From: JACDAS01 sp046262415 | GTDB lineage: Bacteria; Actinomycetota; Thermoleophilia; Gaiellales; Gaiellaceae | Assembly (NCBI GenBank): GCA_046262415.1 | Contig: JBHEMU010000146.1 | Span: 66,770 to 130,769, forward strand | DNA: 64,000 bases | Direction: 5' to 3' | In this document: piece after piece, positions 1 to 8,976 of the stretch | Position numbering within the stretch: the first letter of the stretch is position 1 | Layout of the letters: every line of letters starts with the position of its first letter | Translations under genes and position numbers: made by a program | Notes under the pieces: model-generated | What the model saw: only the letters and a program-made list of their open reading frames with translations | Databases searched by the model: none | Told to the model about the DNA's origin: nothing

Positions 1-711
1 GCGCGCCTGGCGGCGCGCATCCTCGTCGTGTCGGAGGACACGAAGCGCGCGCTCGTCGAGCAGGGCTATCCGCAGGAGCGGCTCGAAGTAGTGGCGAACG
101 GCGTTCATGTTGGCTATTCTGACAACAGCGGCGGACGGAGCCTTCGAGCCGAGCTCGGGGTCCCGGCCGCCGCTCCGCTCGTGGTCGAGATCGCCCGCCT
201 CTGCGACGTCAAGGGGCAGCGCGAGCTGATCGACGCCGTCGCGGAGCTGGACGGTGTCCACGCCGTTCTCGTCGGCGAGGATCTCGAGCAGGGAGGCCTG
301 TACCGCGATCTGCTCGAACGTCGGATCGCCGAGCGTGGCGCCGCCGGCCGGATCGTGCTGGCCGGCCACCGGCCGGACGCGCGCGCCTTCCTCGAGGAGG
401 CGGACGTGTTCGCCCTGCCCTCCTGGATGGAGGGCATGCCGATCACGGTGCTCGAGGCGATGGCACACGCGAGGCCCGTGGTGGCGACGGCCGTGGGCGG
501 CACGGGGGAGGTCGTCGTCGACGGCGTGACCGGGCTCCTCGTCCCCCCCCGCGACGCGGCCGCGCTGGGTCGGGCGATCGGCAGCCTGCTCTCCGACCGG
601 GACGCGGCGCGCCGGATCGGCGAGGCCGGCCGGCGGCGCGTGGAGGAGCACTTCTCCGAGGAGGCGATGACCCGGCGGGTCCTGGAGGTGTACGACGAGC
701 TCGCCGGCTAA
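1..711 (+). CDS. Glycosyltransferase family 4, C-terminal part (5' end outside window)
   Basis: The reading frame is open from the first base, so the gene begins upstream and only the C-terminal GT-B domain is visible. The segment VVSEDTKRALVEQGY followed by VVANGVH is the usual inter-domain junction of GT4 enzymes. Further on are EIARLCDVKGQRELI, the LAGHRPDARAFLEEADVFALPSW region and the EGMPITVLEAMAHARPVV nucleotide-sugar binding motif with the conserved E-x7-E. It would transfer a sugar from a nucleotide donor to a cytoplasmic glycan intermediate; donor and acceptor cannot be told. The stop overlaps the reading frame of the following GT2. Its own GTG at 28 is internal, not the true start. 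Confidence 0.9.
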   Translation, partial: ARLAARILVVSEDTKRALVEQGYPQERLEVVANGVHVGYSDNSGGRSLRAELGVPAAAPLVVEIARLCDVKGQRELIDAVAELDGVHAVLVGEDLEQGGLYRDLLERRIAERGAAGRIVLAGHRPDARAFLEEADVFALPSWMEGMPITVLEAMAHARPVVATAVGGTGEVVVDGVTGLLVPPRDAAALGRAIGSLLSDRDAARRIGEAGRRRVEEHFSEEAMTRRVLEVYDELAG

Positions 712-1582
712 GAGCGAGAGCCCCGAGGTCGCCGTTGTCATCCCGACCCACGGGCCCGCGCCGTACCTCGCCGACGCGATCACGAGCGTCACCGGCGCCT
801 CCGAGATCGTGGTCGTCGAGGACGGCACGGCCGAGGTCTCGGCCGGCGAGGTGGCGCCGGCGAGACTGATCCGGCTGCCGAAGGTCGGCCGCTCGCGCGC
901 CCGGAACGCCGGTGTCGAGGCCGTTTCGGCGTCGCTCGTGGCGTTCCTGGACGCCGACGACCTCTCCCGAGTGGGTCGCCTCGAGCGGCAGCGCGCTTCG
1001 CTCGAGTCCGCGCCCGGTGCGGCGCTCTGCTTCGGCCCCGTCGAGGTCGTCGACGGCGGGCTCCGGCCGATCCCGGAGTGGAACCGGCTCCTCGCGCGGC
1101 GCCTCGAGCGGCTGGTCGCCGGGGGAGCGACGTACGAGGCGATCCTGGCGAGCCGCTGCCCGATCTACACCTCGGCGACGATGGTGCGGCGAGCGGCGTT
1201 CCTCGAGGCCGGCGGCTACGACGCCCGGTTCGACGCCTACGAGGACCTCGACCTCTACCTGCGCCTGTCGCGGCTCGGCGGGCTCGTGCCCGCGCCGGGC
1301 ACGCCGGTGACGACGTACCGCCTCCACGGAGCCAACACGGATTCGGACCGGCTCTACGAAGGATTGCTCGGCGTGGTCGGCAAGCACCTGCCGGACGCGG
1401 AGGGGCGCGCGCGGCGGCTGCTGCTGGAGCGGCAGGTCGAGGCGCTCTGGGGCCTGCGGCGGCTCGGCGACGTCCGCCGTGCGGCGCTGCGCGCGCTCGC
1501 GGCCGAGCCGCGGCTGCTCGCCCGTCCGCGCCTCGTAGCCCGCCTGCTCGCCTCGCTCGTCTCCCCGCGACGACGCGGATGA
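710..1582 (+). CDS. Glycosyltransferase family 2; start codon not identifiable
   Basis: GT-A fold glycosyltransferase. The essential first strand (VAVVIPTHG, about 728-754), the IVVVEDG segment, GRSRARNAGVEA and the metal-binding FLDADD motif are all present, followed by YDARFDAYEDLDLYLRLSR, typical of the acceptor-side ED motif. The frame is open only from 671, and between there and 809 it contains no ATG, GTG, TTG or CTG; initiating at GTG 809 would delete the first strand. The left limit given is therefore only the point where the upstream GT4 stops. Either a non-standard start, a mutated start (the bases AAG at 710 stand where a start codon is expected) or a sequence error. Function as sugar transferase in the same glycan pathway is inferred from context. 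Confidence 0.75.
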   Translation, partial: KSESPEVAVVIPTHGPAPYLADAITSVTGASEIVVVEDGTAEVSAGEVAPARLIRLPKVGRSRARNAGVEAVSASLVAFLDADDLSRVGRLERQRASLESAPGAALCFGPVEVVDGGLRPIPEWNRLLARRLERLVAGGATYEAILASRCPIYTSATMVRRAAFLEAGGYDARFDAYEDLDLYLRLSRLGGLVPAPGTPVTTYRLHGANTDSDRLYEGLLGVVGKHLPDAEGRARRLLLERQVEALWGLRRLGDVRRAALRALAAEPRLLARPRLVARLLASLVSPRRRG

Positions 1583-1650
1583 GGCATCGCCTGCGATGCC
1601 GGCATCAGGGCGACCGGGCTTTGCCCGCAGGGCCGTCGGCGCCGACAACC
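1583..1650 (+). repeat. Diverged copy of the two-hairpin repeat (R1-D)
   Basis: It begins directly after the GT2 stop. Hairpin 1 is GGCATCGC-CT-GCGATGCC (1583-1600); hairpin 2 is CGGGC-TTT-GCCCG (1615-1627). Order, spacing and the intervening CATCAGG-like segment match the R1 copies at 22727 and 24513. Relative to those, the fourth base pair of hairpin 1 is A-T instead of G-C, a compensatory change. Beyond about 1630 the similarity fades. Confidence 0.5.
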
Positions 1651-1676
1651 GAGAAGCCCCGAGAACGGAGCGCCGC

Positions 1677-2789
1677 TTGAGGGTCGCGATCCTGACCGAG
1701 ATCGCCTCCCCGTACCGGATCCCGCTCTTCAACGCCCTCGCGAAGCGTCCCGAGATCGACCTCACCGTGCTGCTGCTCAGCCGCAGCGACCCGAGGAGGA
1801 CCTATCCGTTCTACGCGCAGGAGTTCGCCTTCGACTGGCTCGTGCTGCCCGGCTGGGAGCTCCACCGCGGCCTGCACTGGGTCGTGCTCACGCGGGGGCT
1901 GCGCCGCGAACTGCGGCGGCTGCGGCCTGACGTGATCGTCGCCGGCGGCTGGAACCAGCCCGCGTACTGGCGGGCGATCCTGTGGACGCGACGGCACCGG
2001 ACGCCGCTCGTCCTCTGGGTGGAGAGCACGGCGCGCGACGCCCGCTCGGGCTCGGGGCCGCTCGAGTCCGCCAAGCGCTTCGCGATCCGCTCGGCGAGCG
2101 CGTTCCTCGTCCCGGGCCGCGCCGCAGCCGAGTACCTCGAGAGTCTCGGTGTGGAGCCCGGTCGCATCCAGGTGGCGCCGAACGCGGTCGATCTCCGGCT
2201 CCTCGCCCGGCAGGTCGAGGCCGCCCGCGCCCGCCGCGACGAGCTGCGCGCCGAGCTCGGCCTCTCCGGCTGCGTCTTCCTCTGCGTCAGCCGCCTGTCG
2301 CACGAGAAGGGCGTCGACGTGCTCGCGCGGGCCTTCCACGGCGTGTCCGGGCAGCTCGTGCTCGCCGGCGGCGGGCCCGATCGAGCGCTCGTCGAGGCCG
2401 CCGCCCCCGAGGGGACTCGCCTGCTCGGCAACGTTCCGCGGGACGAGCTGCCGCGCTGGTACGCGGCCGCCGACGCCTTCGTGATGCCGTCTCGCTCGGA
2501 GACGTGGGGGATGGCGATGAACGAGGCCGCCGCGGCGGGCCTGCCGCTGGTCGCGAGCGAGGCCCCCGGCGCCGGCTACGAGCTGATCGAGCCCGGCGTC
2601 AACGGCTTCCGCGTCCCCGTCGGTGACGAGAGCGCCCTGCGCGAGGCGCTCCGCCGCGTGGCCGACGACGAGCGCTGGCGCGCGCGGGCCGTCCGGCGGA
2701 CGCTCGAGCTCGCGCGCGGCCACACGCCCGAGGCCTGGGCGGACGCGGTGGCTTCGCTGGCACGAAGGCTCGCTGCGTCCAGCCCTTAA
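1677..2789 (+). CDS. Glycosyltransferase family 4
   Basis: A 370-residue GT-B enzyme. The start is taken as TTG 1677, which puts [18 protein letters not shown] at the N-terminus as in relatives and has CGGAG eight bases upstream; the ATG at 1596 would add 27 residues read from the R1-D repeat. N-terminal domain to about residue 170, then the C-terminal domain with [16 protein letters not shown], the glycine-rich [27 protein letters not shown] and [19 protein letters not shown]. It probably adds one sugar to the glycan made by this cluster; linkage unknown. Separated from the upstream GT2 only by the repeat, so probably co-transcribed. Confidence 0.88.
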   Translation: MRVAILTEIASPYRIPLFNALAKRPEIDLTVLLLSRSDPRRTYPFYAQEFAFDWLVLPGWELHRGLHWVVLTRGLRRELRRLRPDVIVAGGWNQPAYWRAILWTRRHRTPLVLWVESTARDARSGSGPLESAKRFAIRSASAFLVPGRAAAEYLESLGVEPGRIQVAPNAVDLRLLARQVEAARARRDELRAELGLSGCVFLCVSRLSHEKGVDVLARAFHGVSGQLVLAGGGPDRALVEAAAPEGTRLLGNVPRDELPRWYAAADAFVMPSRSETWGMAMNEAAAAGLPLVASEAPGAGYELIEPGVNGFRVPVGDESALREALRRVADDERWRARAVRRTLELARGHTPEAWADAVASLARRLAASSP

Positions 2790-2811
2790 CAGGATGTTCC
2801 CAGGCCTCCGC

Positions 2812-2817
2812 TAGGCT
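2812..2817 (+). promoter_or_regulatory. Probable -10 box (TAGGCT) of a leaderless promoter
   Basis: TAGGCT lies 7 nt before the GTG at 2825, in the 35-bp gap after the GT4. The same arrangement recurs before many starts in the window. No clear -35 hexamer is seen; TTAACA at 2786 is 20 bp away. Confidence 0.5.
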
Positions 2818-2824
2818 CGCGGCC

Positions 2825-3877
2825 GTGCCTCGCACCGCACTCGTGACGGGCTCGAGCGGCCTGGTCGGCTCCGAGACGGTCGCCTACCTGGACGCGCGCG
2901 GCTGGCGCGTGCACGGGGTCGACAACAACATGCGCCGCGACTTCTTCGGCGACCACGGCGACACGGCTCCGAACCTGCGGCGGCTGCAGCGCGCGACCAC
3001 GCGCTTCGAGCACCACGACCTCGACGTCAGGGACCGGGACGGGATCGCCGCCCTGGTCGCCGAGTCCCGCCCCGGGCTGATCGTCCACGCCGCCGCCCAG
3101 CCCTCGCACGACCTCGCCGCCTCGCGGCCCTTCGAGGACTTCGACGTGAACGCCGTCGGGACGCTGAACCTGCTCGAGGCGGCGCGGACGAGCTGCCCCG
3201 AGTCCCCCTTCGTCTTCCTCTCGACGAACAAGGTCTACGGCGACGCGCCGAACGAGCTCGAGCTGGTCGAGCTGGAGACGCGGTACGACTACGCCGACGG
3301 GCGCGACGGCATCGACGAGACGATGCGGGTCGACGCGACGACGCACAGCCTCTTCGGCGCGTCGAAGCTCGCCGCCGACGTGCTCGTGCAGGAGTACGGG
3401 CGCTACTTCGGCCTGCCGACGGTCTGCCTTCGCGGCGGCTGCCTCACCGGGGCGCGGCACGCCGGCGCCGAGCTGCACGGATTCCTCGCCTACCTCGCCA
3501 GGGCCGTCCGGGAGGGCCTTCGCTACCGGATCTTCGGCTACAAGGGCAAGCAGGTGCGGGACAACATCCACTCGATCGACGTCTGCAGCGCCATCGCCGC
3601 GTTCGCCGACGACCCGCGAGCCGGGGCCGTCTACAACCTCGGCGGCGGCCGCGCCAACAGCGTCTCGATGCAGGAGGCGATCGGCCGCTTCGAGGAGCTC
3701 TACGGGCGCACGCTGGATTCGCAGTACGTGGAGGAGCCGAGGCGCGGCGACCACGTCTGCTACATCTCGGACCTCGGGCGCTTCCGATCCGACTACCCCG
3801 GCTGGGAGCTGACGATGGGGCTGGACGAGATCTTCGCCGAGCTCGCGCCCCGGGGCGCCGCCGCGATCACCTCGTGA
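2825..3877 (+). CDS. Extended SDR, CDP-paratose 2-epimerase-like
   Basis: A 350-residue nucleotide-sugar epimerase. [12 protein letters not shown] is the Rossmann NAD-binding motif; [20 protein letters not shown] and [10 protein letters not shown] are characteristic of the CDP-paratose/tyvelose 2-epimerase branch, as is [14 protein letters not shown]. The usual YxxxK pair appears as SLFGASK, so the catalytic tyrosine position is phenylalanine. Either this subgroup works without that tyrosine, as I believe some relatives share the sequence, or it is a divergent enzyme with another substrate. It starts at GTG after a TAGGCT box and overlaps the Wzm start by 4 nt, so it heads the exporter operon. 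Confidence 0.8.
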   Translation: MPRTALVTGSSGLVGSETVAYLDARGWRVHGVDNNMRRDFFGDHGDTAPNLRRLQRATTRFEHHDLDVRDRDGIAALVAESRPGLIVHAAAQPSHDLAASRPFEDFDVNAVGTLNLLEAARTSCPESPFVFLSTNKVYGDAPNELELVELETRYDYADGRDGIDETMRVDATTHSLFGASKLAADVLVQEYGRYFGLPTVCLRGGCLTGARHAGAELHGFLAYLARAVREGLRYRIFGYKGKQVRDNIHSIDVCSAIAAFADDPRAGAVYNLGGGRANSVSMQEAIGRFEELYGRTLDSQYVEEPRRGDHVCYISDLGRFRSDYPGWELTMGLDEIFAELAPRGAAAITS

Positions 3878-4692
3878 CCGAGCCCGCCGTCACCGTCATC
3901 CGCCCGGTGCGCGGATGGGTCGGCTTCCGCCTAGGCGAGCTCTGGAGCTACCGCGAGCTCCTGTTCTTCCTGGCCTGGCGGAACGTCCTCATCCGGTACA
4001 AGCAGACCGTCCTCGGCATCGCGTGGGCGGTGCTGCAACCGCTCTTCCTGATGGTCGTGATGACCGCCTTCTTCGGCTCGTTCGCGAAAGCCGCCGGCGT
4101 ACCTGGACCGATCTTCTACTTCGCCGGCCTCGTCCCCTGGGCGTTCTTCGCCAGCTCGGTCGCCCAGTCGTCGAACAGCCTCGTCGGCAACGCGAACCTG
4201 ATCGGCAAGGTCTACTTCCCGCGCCTGGCGGCGCCGATCTCCGCCGTCCTCGCCGCGCTCGCGGACTTCGTCTTCGCGTTCGCCGTGCTGGTCGTGATGA
4301 TGCTCGCGTACGGGATCTACCCCCGGCCGGCGGCCGCACTCGTGCTGCCGGCGCTGTTGCTCCTCACCGTCGTCACGGCGCTCGGCGCCGGCCTCTGGCT
4401 GTCCGCGCTGAACGTGGCCTACCGCGACGTCCAGTACGTCGTCCCGTTCCTGATCCAGATCGGCCTGTTCGCGAGCCTCTTCGCGACGACGATCCAGTCC
4501 GAGCCCTGGCAGACGCTGCTCGGCCTGAACCCCATGGCCGGGGTTGTGGAGGGCTTCCGGTGGGCGCTCCTCGGCGCCGGCACGGGCTTCTCGAGCATGG
4601 CGGGTCTCTCGGTCGCGGTCGCCGCCTTGCTGCTCGTGTCGGGCGCCGTCTACTTCCGGCACCAGGAACGGACCTTCGCCGATGTCATCTGA
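3874..4692 (+). CDS. ABC-2 type polysaccharide export permease (Wzm-like)
   Basis: A 272-residue inner-membrane permease that together with the following ATPase moves a completed glycan across the membrane. It has a short cytoplasmic amphipathic N-terminus, the signature [21 protein letters not shown] typical of Wzm/TagG, six predicted membrane segments, and the C-terminal [16 protein letters not shown] motif ending in [14 protein letters not shown] start overlaps the previous stop (GTGA). A 156-bp gap containing two small hairpins and a TAGCCT box at 4800 separates it from the ATPase gene, so the ATPase may also have its own promoter. Confidence 0.92.
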   Translation: MTEPAVTVIRPVRGWVGFRLGELWSYRELLFFLAWRNVLIRYKQTVLGIAWAVLQPLFLMVVMTAFFGSFAKAAGVPGPIFYFAGLVPWAFFASSVAQSSNSLVGNANLIGKVYFPRLAAPISAVLAALADFVFAFAVLVVMMLAYGIYPRPAAALVLPALLLLTVVTALGAGLWLSALNVAYRDVQYVVPFLIQIGLFASLFATTIQSEPWQTLLGLNPMAGVVEGFRWALLGAGTGFSSMAGLSVAVAALLLVSGAVYFRHQERTFADVI

Positions 4693-4848
4693 GACGAGTC
4701 CCTTTCGAACTGAAGCACGAGCCGCCTGGCCGCGCTGGGCGGCGCGATGCGTCGTCCTCGGGCCCCCCCATGGCGCTGCCATGCGGGCGCCCTGCGTCCT
4801 AGCCTCGCACTCGCCCAGCACACCCAGTCAGCGCGTGGTCAGTGCGAA

Positions 4849-6159
4849 ATGAACTCTGAGACGACGGCCATCGTCGCCGAGGGGCTCGGCAAGCAGTACC
4901 GGATCGGCTCCCGCCCGACCGCGTACCGGACGCTGCGCGAGTCGCTCGCGGGCGCGCTGCGGCAGGCCGGGCCGTCCGGCCCGCCCGAGACGTTCTGGGC
5001 GCTGAAGGACGTCTCGTTCGAGGTCGGCCGCGGGGAGGCGATCGGCGTGATCGGGCCGAACGGCGCCGGCAAGACGACGCTACTCAAGGTGCTCTCGCGG
5101 ATCACGGAGCCGACGGCCGGCGTCGCGCGCGTCCGGGGTCGCGTCGGCTCCCTGCTCGAGGTCGGCACTGGCTTCCACCCGGAGCTGACCGGCCGGGAGA
5201 ACATCTACCTGAACGGCTCGATCCTCGGCATGGCCCGGGCGGAGATCGCGCGCAAGTTCGACGAGATCGTCGCCTTCGCCGGCGTGGAGCAGTTCATCGA
5301 CACGCCCGTCAAGCGCTACTCGAGCGGCATGTACGTCCGGCTCGCGTTCGCCGTCGCCGCGCACCTCGACACGGACATCCTCCTCGTCGACGAGGTGCTC
5401 TCGGTGGGCGACTTCGCCTTCCAGCGCCGGTCGCTCGGCAAGATGCAGCAGCAGACCTCGGCCGAGGGCCGGACGGTGCTGTTCGTGAGCCACAACCTCG
5501 GCTCGGTGCGGACGCTCACGGAGCGCTGCATCTGGCTCGAGCACGGGCAGATCCGGGAGCTCGGGCCCACGGAGGACGTCTTCCGCAGCTACGTGCGCTC
5601 GTACGGCACCGAGGGCGGCAGCGGCTCGATCGACCTCTCCGACCTCGCGCGCGGCCGGCCGGCGACGCCGCTGGCACAGGAGATCACCTTCGAGACGCTC
5701 GAGCTGCTCGACCGCTCCGGGACCGCCACGGCGACGCACCCCGAGGGCGAGCCCGTGACCGTCCGCCTCCGGCTCCGCGCGCGCTCGGCGCTCCGGGACG
5801 TGCGCCTGCAGGTGTACTGCCGCGTCGCCACCGCGGACGGCGCCGTCCTCTTCTCGGCGACCGCCGGACCGCAGCCGGTCCAGCTCGAGCCGGGCGTTTA
5901 CGAGACCGCGTTCACGATCGACCCGAACCCGCTCGGCGCCGGCGGCTACACGATCTGGCTCTACGCGCTGACGCTCTCCGACCGCACCGCCGACGTCGGC
6001 CAGGACCTGCTGCGGTCGGCGGCGACGCTCTCGATCGAGGACAGCCGCGCCGGCGAGCGGGACCTGGGCTACGCGTGGAAGGAGCGGGGGCTGATCCGCG
6101 TCGGCTACGAGTGGGCGCCGCTCTCGCGGGTCGAGGGCGGCGTCCCGGTTTCCGGTTAG
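4849..6159 (+). CDS. ABC glycan exporter ATPase with C-terminal Wzt domain
   Basis: A 436-residue nucleotide-binding subunit of the exporter. Residues about 1-250 carry Walker A GPNGAGKTTLLK, the Q-loop region, signature YSSGMYVRLAF, Walker B DILLVDEVLSVGD and the H-loop histidine in FVSHN. Residues about 290-420 form a beta-rich C-terminal domain of the Wzt type, which in studied systems recognises the non-reducing end of the glycan; this implies a specific chain terminator here. ATG 4849 is chosen because the upstream extension is low-complexity intergenic sequence. The next gene begins 12 bases after its stop. Confidence 0.92.
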   Translation: MNSETTAIVAEGLGKQYRIGSRPTAYRTLRESLAGALRQAGPSGPPETFWALKDVSFEVGRGEAIGVIGPNGAGKTTLLKVLSRITEPTAGVARVRGRVGSLLEVGTGFHPELTGRENIYLNGSILGMARAEIARKFDEIVAFAGVEQFIDTPVKRYSSGMYVRLAFAVAAHLDTDILLVDEVLSVGDFAFQRRSLGKMQQQTSAEGRTVLFVSHNLGSVRTLTERCIWLEHGQIRELGPTEDVFRSYVRSYGTEGGSGSIDLSDLARGRPATPLAQEITFETLELLDRSGTATATHPEGEPVTVRLRLRARSALRDVRLQVYCRVATADGAVLFSATAGPQPVQLEPGVYETAFTIDPNPLGAGGYTIWLYALTLSDRTADVGQDLLRSAATLSIEDSRAGERDLGYAWKERGLIRVGYEWAPLSRVEGGVPVSG

Positions 6160-6170
6160 AGTCGATGGCG

Positions 6171-7349
6171 ATGCGGATCCTCGTGCTCGGCGGCGACGGC
6201 TACCTGGGCTGGCCGACGGCGATGTTCTTCTCCAGGCTCGGCCACGACGTGATGGTCGTGGACAACCTGGCCAAGCGGCAGTGGGAGGCTGAGATCGACG
6301 GGTCGCCGCTCGAGCCGCTGCCGACGCTCCGCCATCGGGTGCGCGTCTGGCGCGAGGTGACGGGGCGCGAGATCCAGGTCGCGATCGGCGACATCGCCGA
6401 GAACCACCGGTTCGTCTACGACACGTTCGAGTCGTTCCAGCCGGAGGCGATCGTGCACTACGCGGAGCAGCCCTCGGCGCCCTACTCGATGGCCGGCCGG
6501 GGCCGCGCGCTCCTCACCCAGCGCAACAACGTCCTGGGAACGCTCAACGTGCTGCACGCGATCAAGGCGCACGTGCCCGACGCGCACCTGGTGAAGCTGG
6601 GGACGATGGGCGAGTACGGGACGCCGAACATCGACATCGCCGAGGGATGGCTCGACGTCGAGGTCGACGGCCGCCGCGACCGGCTGCCGTTCCCGAAGCT
6701 CCCCGGCTCGTTCTACCACCTGTCCAAGGTGCACGACTCGCACAACATCCATTTCACGTGCCGGGTCTGGGGACTCGCCGCGACCGACCTGAACCAGGGC
6801 GTCGTCTACGGGATCACGACGGACGAGACCGAGCTCCACCCGGAGCTGCGGACCGGCTTCCACTACGACGCCGTGTTCGGCACCGCCCTGAACCGGTTCT
6901 GCGCGCAGGCTGTCTCCGGCGTGCCGCTGACCGTGTACGGGGCGGGGGGGCAGAAGCGCGGCTTCCTCAACATCCGCGACACGCTCGAGTGCGTTCGGCT
7001 GGCGGTCGAGAACCCGGCCGACGCGGGCGAGTTCCGTGTCTTCAACCAGTTCACGGAGGTCTTCAGCGTCCTCGAGCTGGCGGAGATGGTGCGCTCGGCG
7101 GCGGCCAAGCACGGCTTCGACGCGCCGATCCAGCACGTCGAGAACCCGCGCGTCGAGGCGGAGGAGCACTACTACAACCCGCGCAACGACGCGCTGCTCG
7201 CGCTCGGGCTGAAGCCGCGCCTGCTCTCGGAGGAGCTGCTCGAGACGATGCTGATCACGATCGCCGAGTCGGCGGAGTGCATCGACCGCGCCACGATCAT
7301 GCCGCAGGTTCGCTGGCGCGAGGAAGCGGTCTCGCGCGCTCCCGCTTGA
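6171..7349 (+). CDS. UDP-sulfoquinovose synthase homologue (SQD1/SqdB family)
   Basis: A 392-residue SDR that, in the characterised family, converts UDP-glucose and sulfite to UDP-sulfoquinovose. Matches are extensive: GGDGYLGWPTAMFFSRLGHD, VHYAEQPSAPYSM, the VKLGTMGEYGTPNIDI block with the catalytic threonine, FYHLSKVHDSHNI with Tyr and Lys of YxxxK, ATDLNQGVVYG, TDETELHPELR, DAVFGTALNRFC, EFRVFNQFTEVFSV and NPRVEAEEHYYNP. Where plant and cyanobacterial enzymes have QRSAPYSM, this one has QPSAPYSM. ATG 6171 is 8 nt after TAGAGT; ATG 6165 is the alternative. Position between exporter and NeuA genes points to a sulfonated sugar in an exported glycan rather than (or besides) sulfolipid; no lipid glycosyltransferase partner is identifiable. 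Confidence 0.9.
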   Translation: MRILVLGGDGYLGWPTAMFFSRLGHDVMVVDNLAKRQWEAEIDGSPLEPLPTLRHRVRVWREVTGREIQVAIGDIAENHRFVYDTFESFQPEAIVHYAEQPSAPYSMAGRGRALLTQRNNVLGTLNVLHAIKAHVPDAHLVKLGTMGEYGTPNIDIAEGWLDVEVDGRRDRLPFPKLPGSFYHLSKVHDSHNIHFTCRVWGLAATDLNQGVVYGITTDETELHPELRTGFHYDAVFGTALNRFCAQAVSGVPLTVYGAGGQKRGFLNIRDTLECVRLAVENPADAGEFRVFNQFTEVFSVLELAEMVRSAAAKHGFDAPIQHVENPRVEAEEHYYNPRNDALLALGLKPRLLSEELLETMLITIAESAECIDRATIMPQVRWREEAVSRAPA

Positions 7350-8047
7350 CCAACGACCGGCTGGCGCTCGTTCCGGCCCGCGGCGGCTCCCGCTCGATCC
7401 CGCTGAAGAACGTCAAGCCGCTCGGCGGACGCCCGCTGATCGAGTGGGTTCTGGGGGCGATCGCCGCGAGCGGGTCCGTCGACCGGATCGTCGTCTCCAC
7501 CGACGACGAGCGAATCGCGGACGTGGCTCGCGCGGCCGGCGCCGACGTGCCCTTCCTGCGGCCCCCGGAGCTGGCGGGGGACGACACGCCCTCGATCCCG
7601 GTGATCGAGCACGCGCTCGAGTGGCTCGAGCAGGCCGAGGACTACCGGCCCGAGCACGTGCTCTTCCTGCAGCCGACGGAGCCGTTCGTCCGGCCGGAGC
7701 AGATTCGCGCCGCCTTCGACCTGATGATCTCGCGACAGGCGGACTCGGCGATCACCGTCGTCCCCGTACCGAGGAACTTCCACCCCTTCCACGTCCGGGT
7801 CGAGCGCGACGGGTTGCTCGAGTTCGAGCAGCCGGTGCAGCACTACGGCCACCCGACGCGGCAGTCGGACCCGCCGCGCTATGCGTTCGGGAATCTCTAC
7901 TGGTTCCGGCGCGAGTCCTTCCTGCGCGAGCGCCGCCTCGAGGCCGGCCGCCGCGTCGGCCTCCCGATCGACCCGGTCTCCGCGCTCGACCTGAACACCG
8001 AGGAGGAGTGGCGGCTCGCCGAGCTCCTCGCCGGGGAGCTCGGCTGA
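7346..8047 (+). CDS. neuA: CMP-nonulosonate (acylneuraminate) cytidylyltransferase
   Basis: A 233-residue enzyme that activates a nonulosonic acid (sialic, legionaminic or similar) with CTP. It has the diagnostic LVPARGGSRSIPLKNVKPLGGRPLI N-terminal nucleotide-binding stretch, VSTDDERIADVA, LFLQPTEPFV and the C-terminal PIDPVSALDLNTEEEW segment. TTG start overlaps the upstream stop (TTGA). NeuB lies one gene downstream. The exact nonulosonate cannot be read from sequence. Confidence 0.88.
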   Translation: MTNDRLALVPARGGSRSIPLKNVKPLGGRPLIEWVLGAIAASGSVDRIVVSTDDERIADVARAAGADVPFLRPPELAGDDTPSIPVIEHALEWLEQAEDYRPEHVLFLQPTEPFVRPEQIRAAFDLMISRQADSAITVVPVPRNFHPFHVRVERDGLLEFEQPVQHYGHPTRQSDPPRYAFGNLYWFRRESFLRERRLEAGRRVGLPIDPVSALDLNTEEEWRLAELLAGELG

Positions 8048-8976
8048 GCCGTCCGGCGATCCTCCTGGCCGAATCCTCGTTCGCGCCCGAGGCTCGCGCG
8101 GTCCTCGAGCGGGTCGGCGAAGTGATCGAGTTCGAGCGCTTCGAGCAGGCGCTGCCCGGGGCGAGCGCGATCGTGGGCGGCCTCGAGGTGGAGCTCGACC
8201 TGGAGCTGCTCGCGCGGGCGCCCGCGCTGCGGACGATCGCCTCGCGGACGTCCCAGCTCCGCCACATCGACCTCGAGGAGGCGAGGAGCCGGGGGATCGA
8301 GGTGCTCTTCATCGAGCCGGACGCCCCGCCGCTCCGGGAGACGACCTCCACCGCCGAGGAAGCCTTCGCGCTCGTGCTGGCGCTGCTCCGGCACGTTCCG
8401 TGGGCGTTCGACTCGGTCAAGGCCGGACGCTGGGAGCGCGGGCGCTACGGCGGGCGGGAGCTCAGGGGCAAGACGATCGGCCTCGTCGGCTTCGGCCGCC
8501 TCGGGCGCATGACCGCCGGCTACGCGCGCGCCTTCGGGATGCGGGTCCTGGCCAGCGATCCCGGCGTGAGCACGACCGACGAGGCCGAGCTCGTTCCGCT
8601 CGACCGGCTTCTCGCCGAGGCCGACGTCGTCTCGATCCACTGCACCTTCGACGAGTCGACGCGAGGGCTGATCGGCGAGCGCGAGCTCCGCCTGATGAAG
8701 GCGACCGCAGTGCTCGTCAACACGGCGCGGGGCGAGATCACCGACGAGCGGGCGCTCCTCGAGGCCCTCGCGGGCGGGCGCCTCGCGGGCGCGGCCGTCG
8801 ACACGCTCGCGGGCGAGCGCGCGGACGGCTCTCACCTCCACGGCAATCCCCTGGTGGAGTACGCGCGGACGCACGAGAACCTGCTCATCCTCCCGCACCT
8901 CGGCGGCGCCACGGTCGAGGCGACCGCCCGCACGCAGCTCTACATCGCCGAGAAGCTGGCAGCGCATCTGCGATGA
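8044..8976 (+). CDS. D-isomer-specific 2-hydroxyacid dehydrogenase (SerA-like)
   Basis: A roughly 310-residue NAD-dependent dehydrogenase. The Rossmann motif is GLVGFGRLGRMTAGYARAFG; the catalytic Arg sits in VNTARGEITDE and the catalytic His in LPHLGGATVEA. No ACT regulatory domain follows, so it is shorter than many 3-phosphoglycerate dehydrogenases. The start is uncertain: CTG 8044 gives a CTGA overlap with neuA, while a GTG 13 codons upstream would overlap it further. It lies between neuA and neuB, coupled to both, so a role in forming or reducing a 2-keto acid sugar or a glycan substituent is likely, but unproven. Confidence 0.82.
   Translation: MSRPAILLAESSFAPEARAVLERVGEVIEFERFEQALPGASAIVGGLEVELDLELLARAPALRTIASRTSQLRHIDLEEARSRGIEVLFIEPDAPPLRETTSTAEEAFALVLALLRHVPWAFDSVKAGRWERGRYGGRELRGKTIGLVGFGRLGRMTAGYARAFGMRVLASDPGVSTTDEAELVPLDRLLAEADVVSIHCTFDESTRGLIGERELRLMKATAVLVNTARGEITDERALLEALAGGRLAGAAVDTLAGERADGSHLHGNPLVEYARTHENLLILPHLGGATVEATARTQLYIAEKLAAHLR

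Noticed and set aside
1..1582. A single fused GT4-GT2 protein broken by a frameshift
   Set aside because: The GT4 ends naturally (VYDELAG) at its stop and neighbouring genes show the same tight coupling, so two genes are more likely, with the second lacking a clear start.
4747..4848. N-terminal extension of the Wzt ATPase to ATG 4747
   Set aside because: The extra 34 residues are Arg/Pro/Cys-rich, unlike the family N-terminus, and come from a hairpin-containing intergenic stretch.
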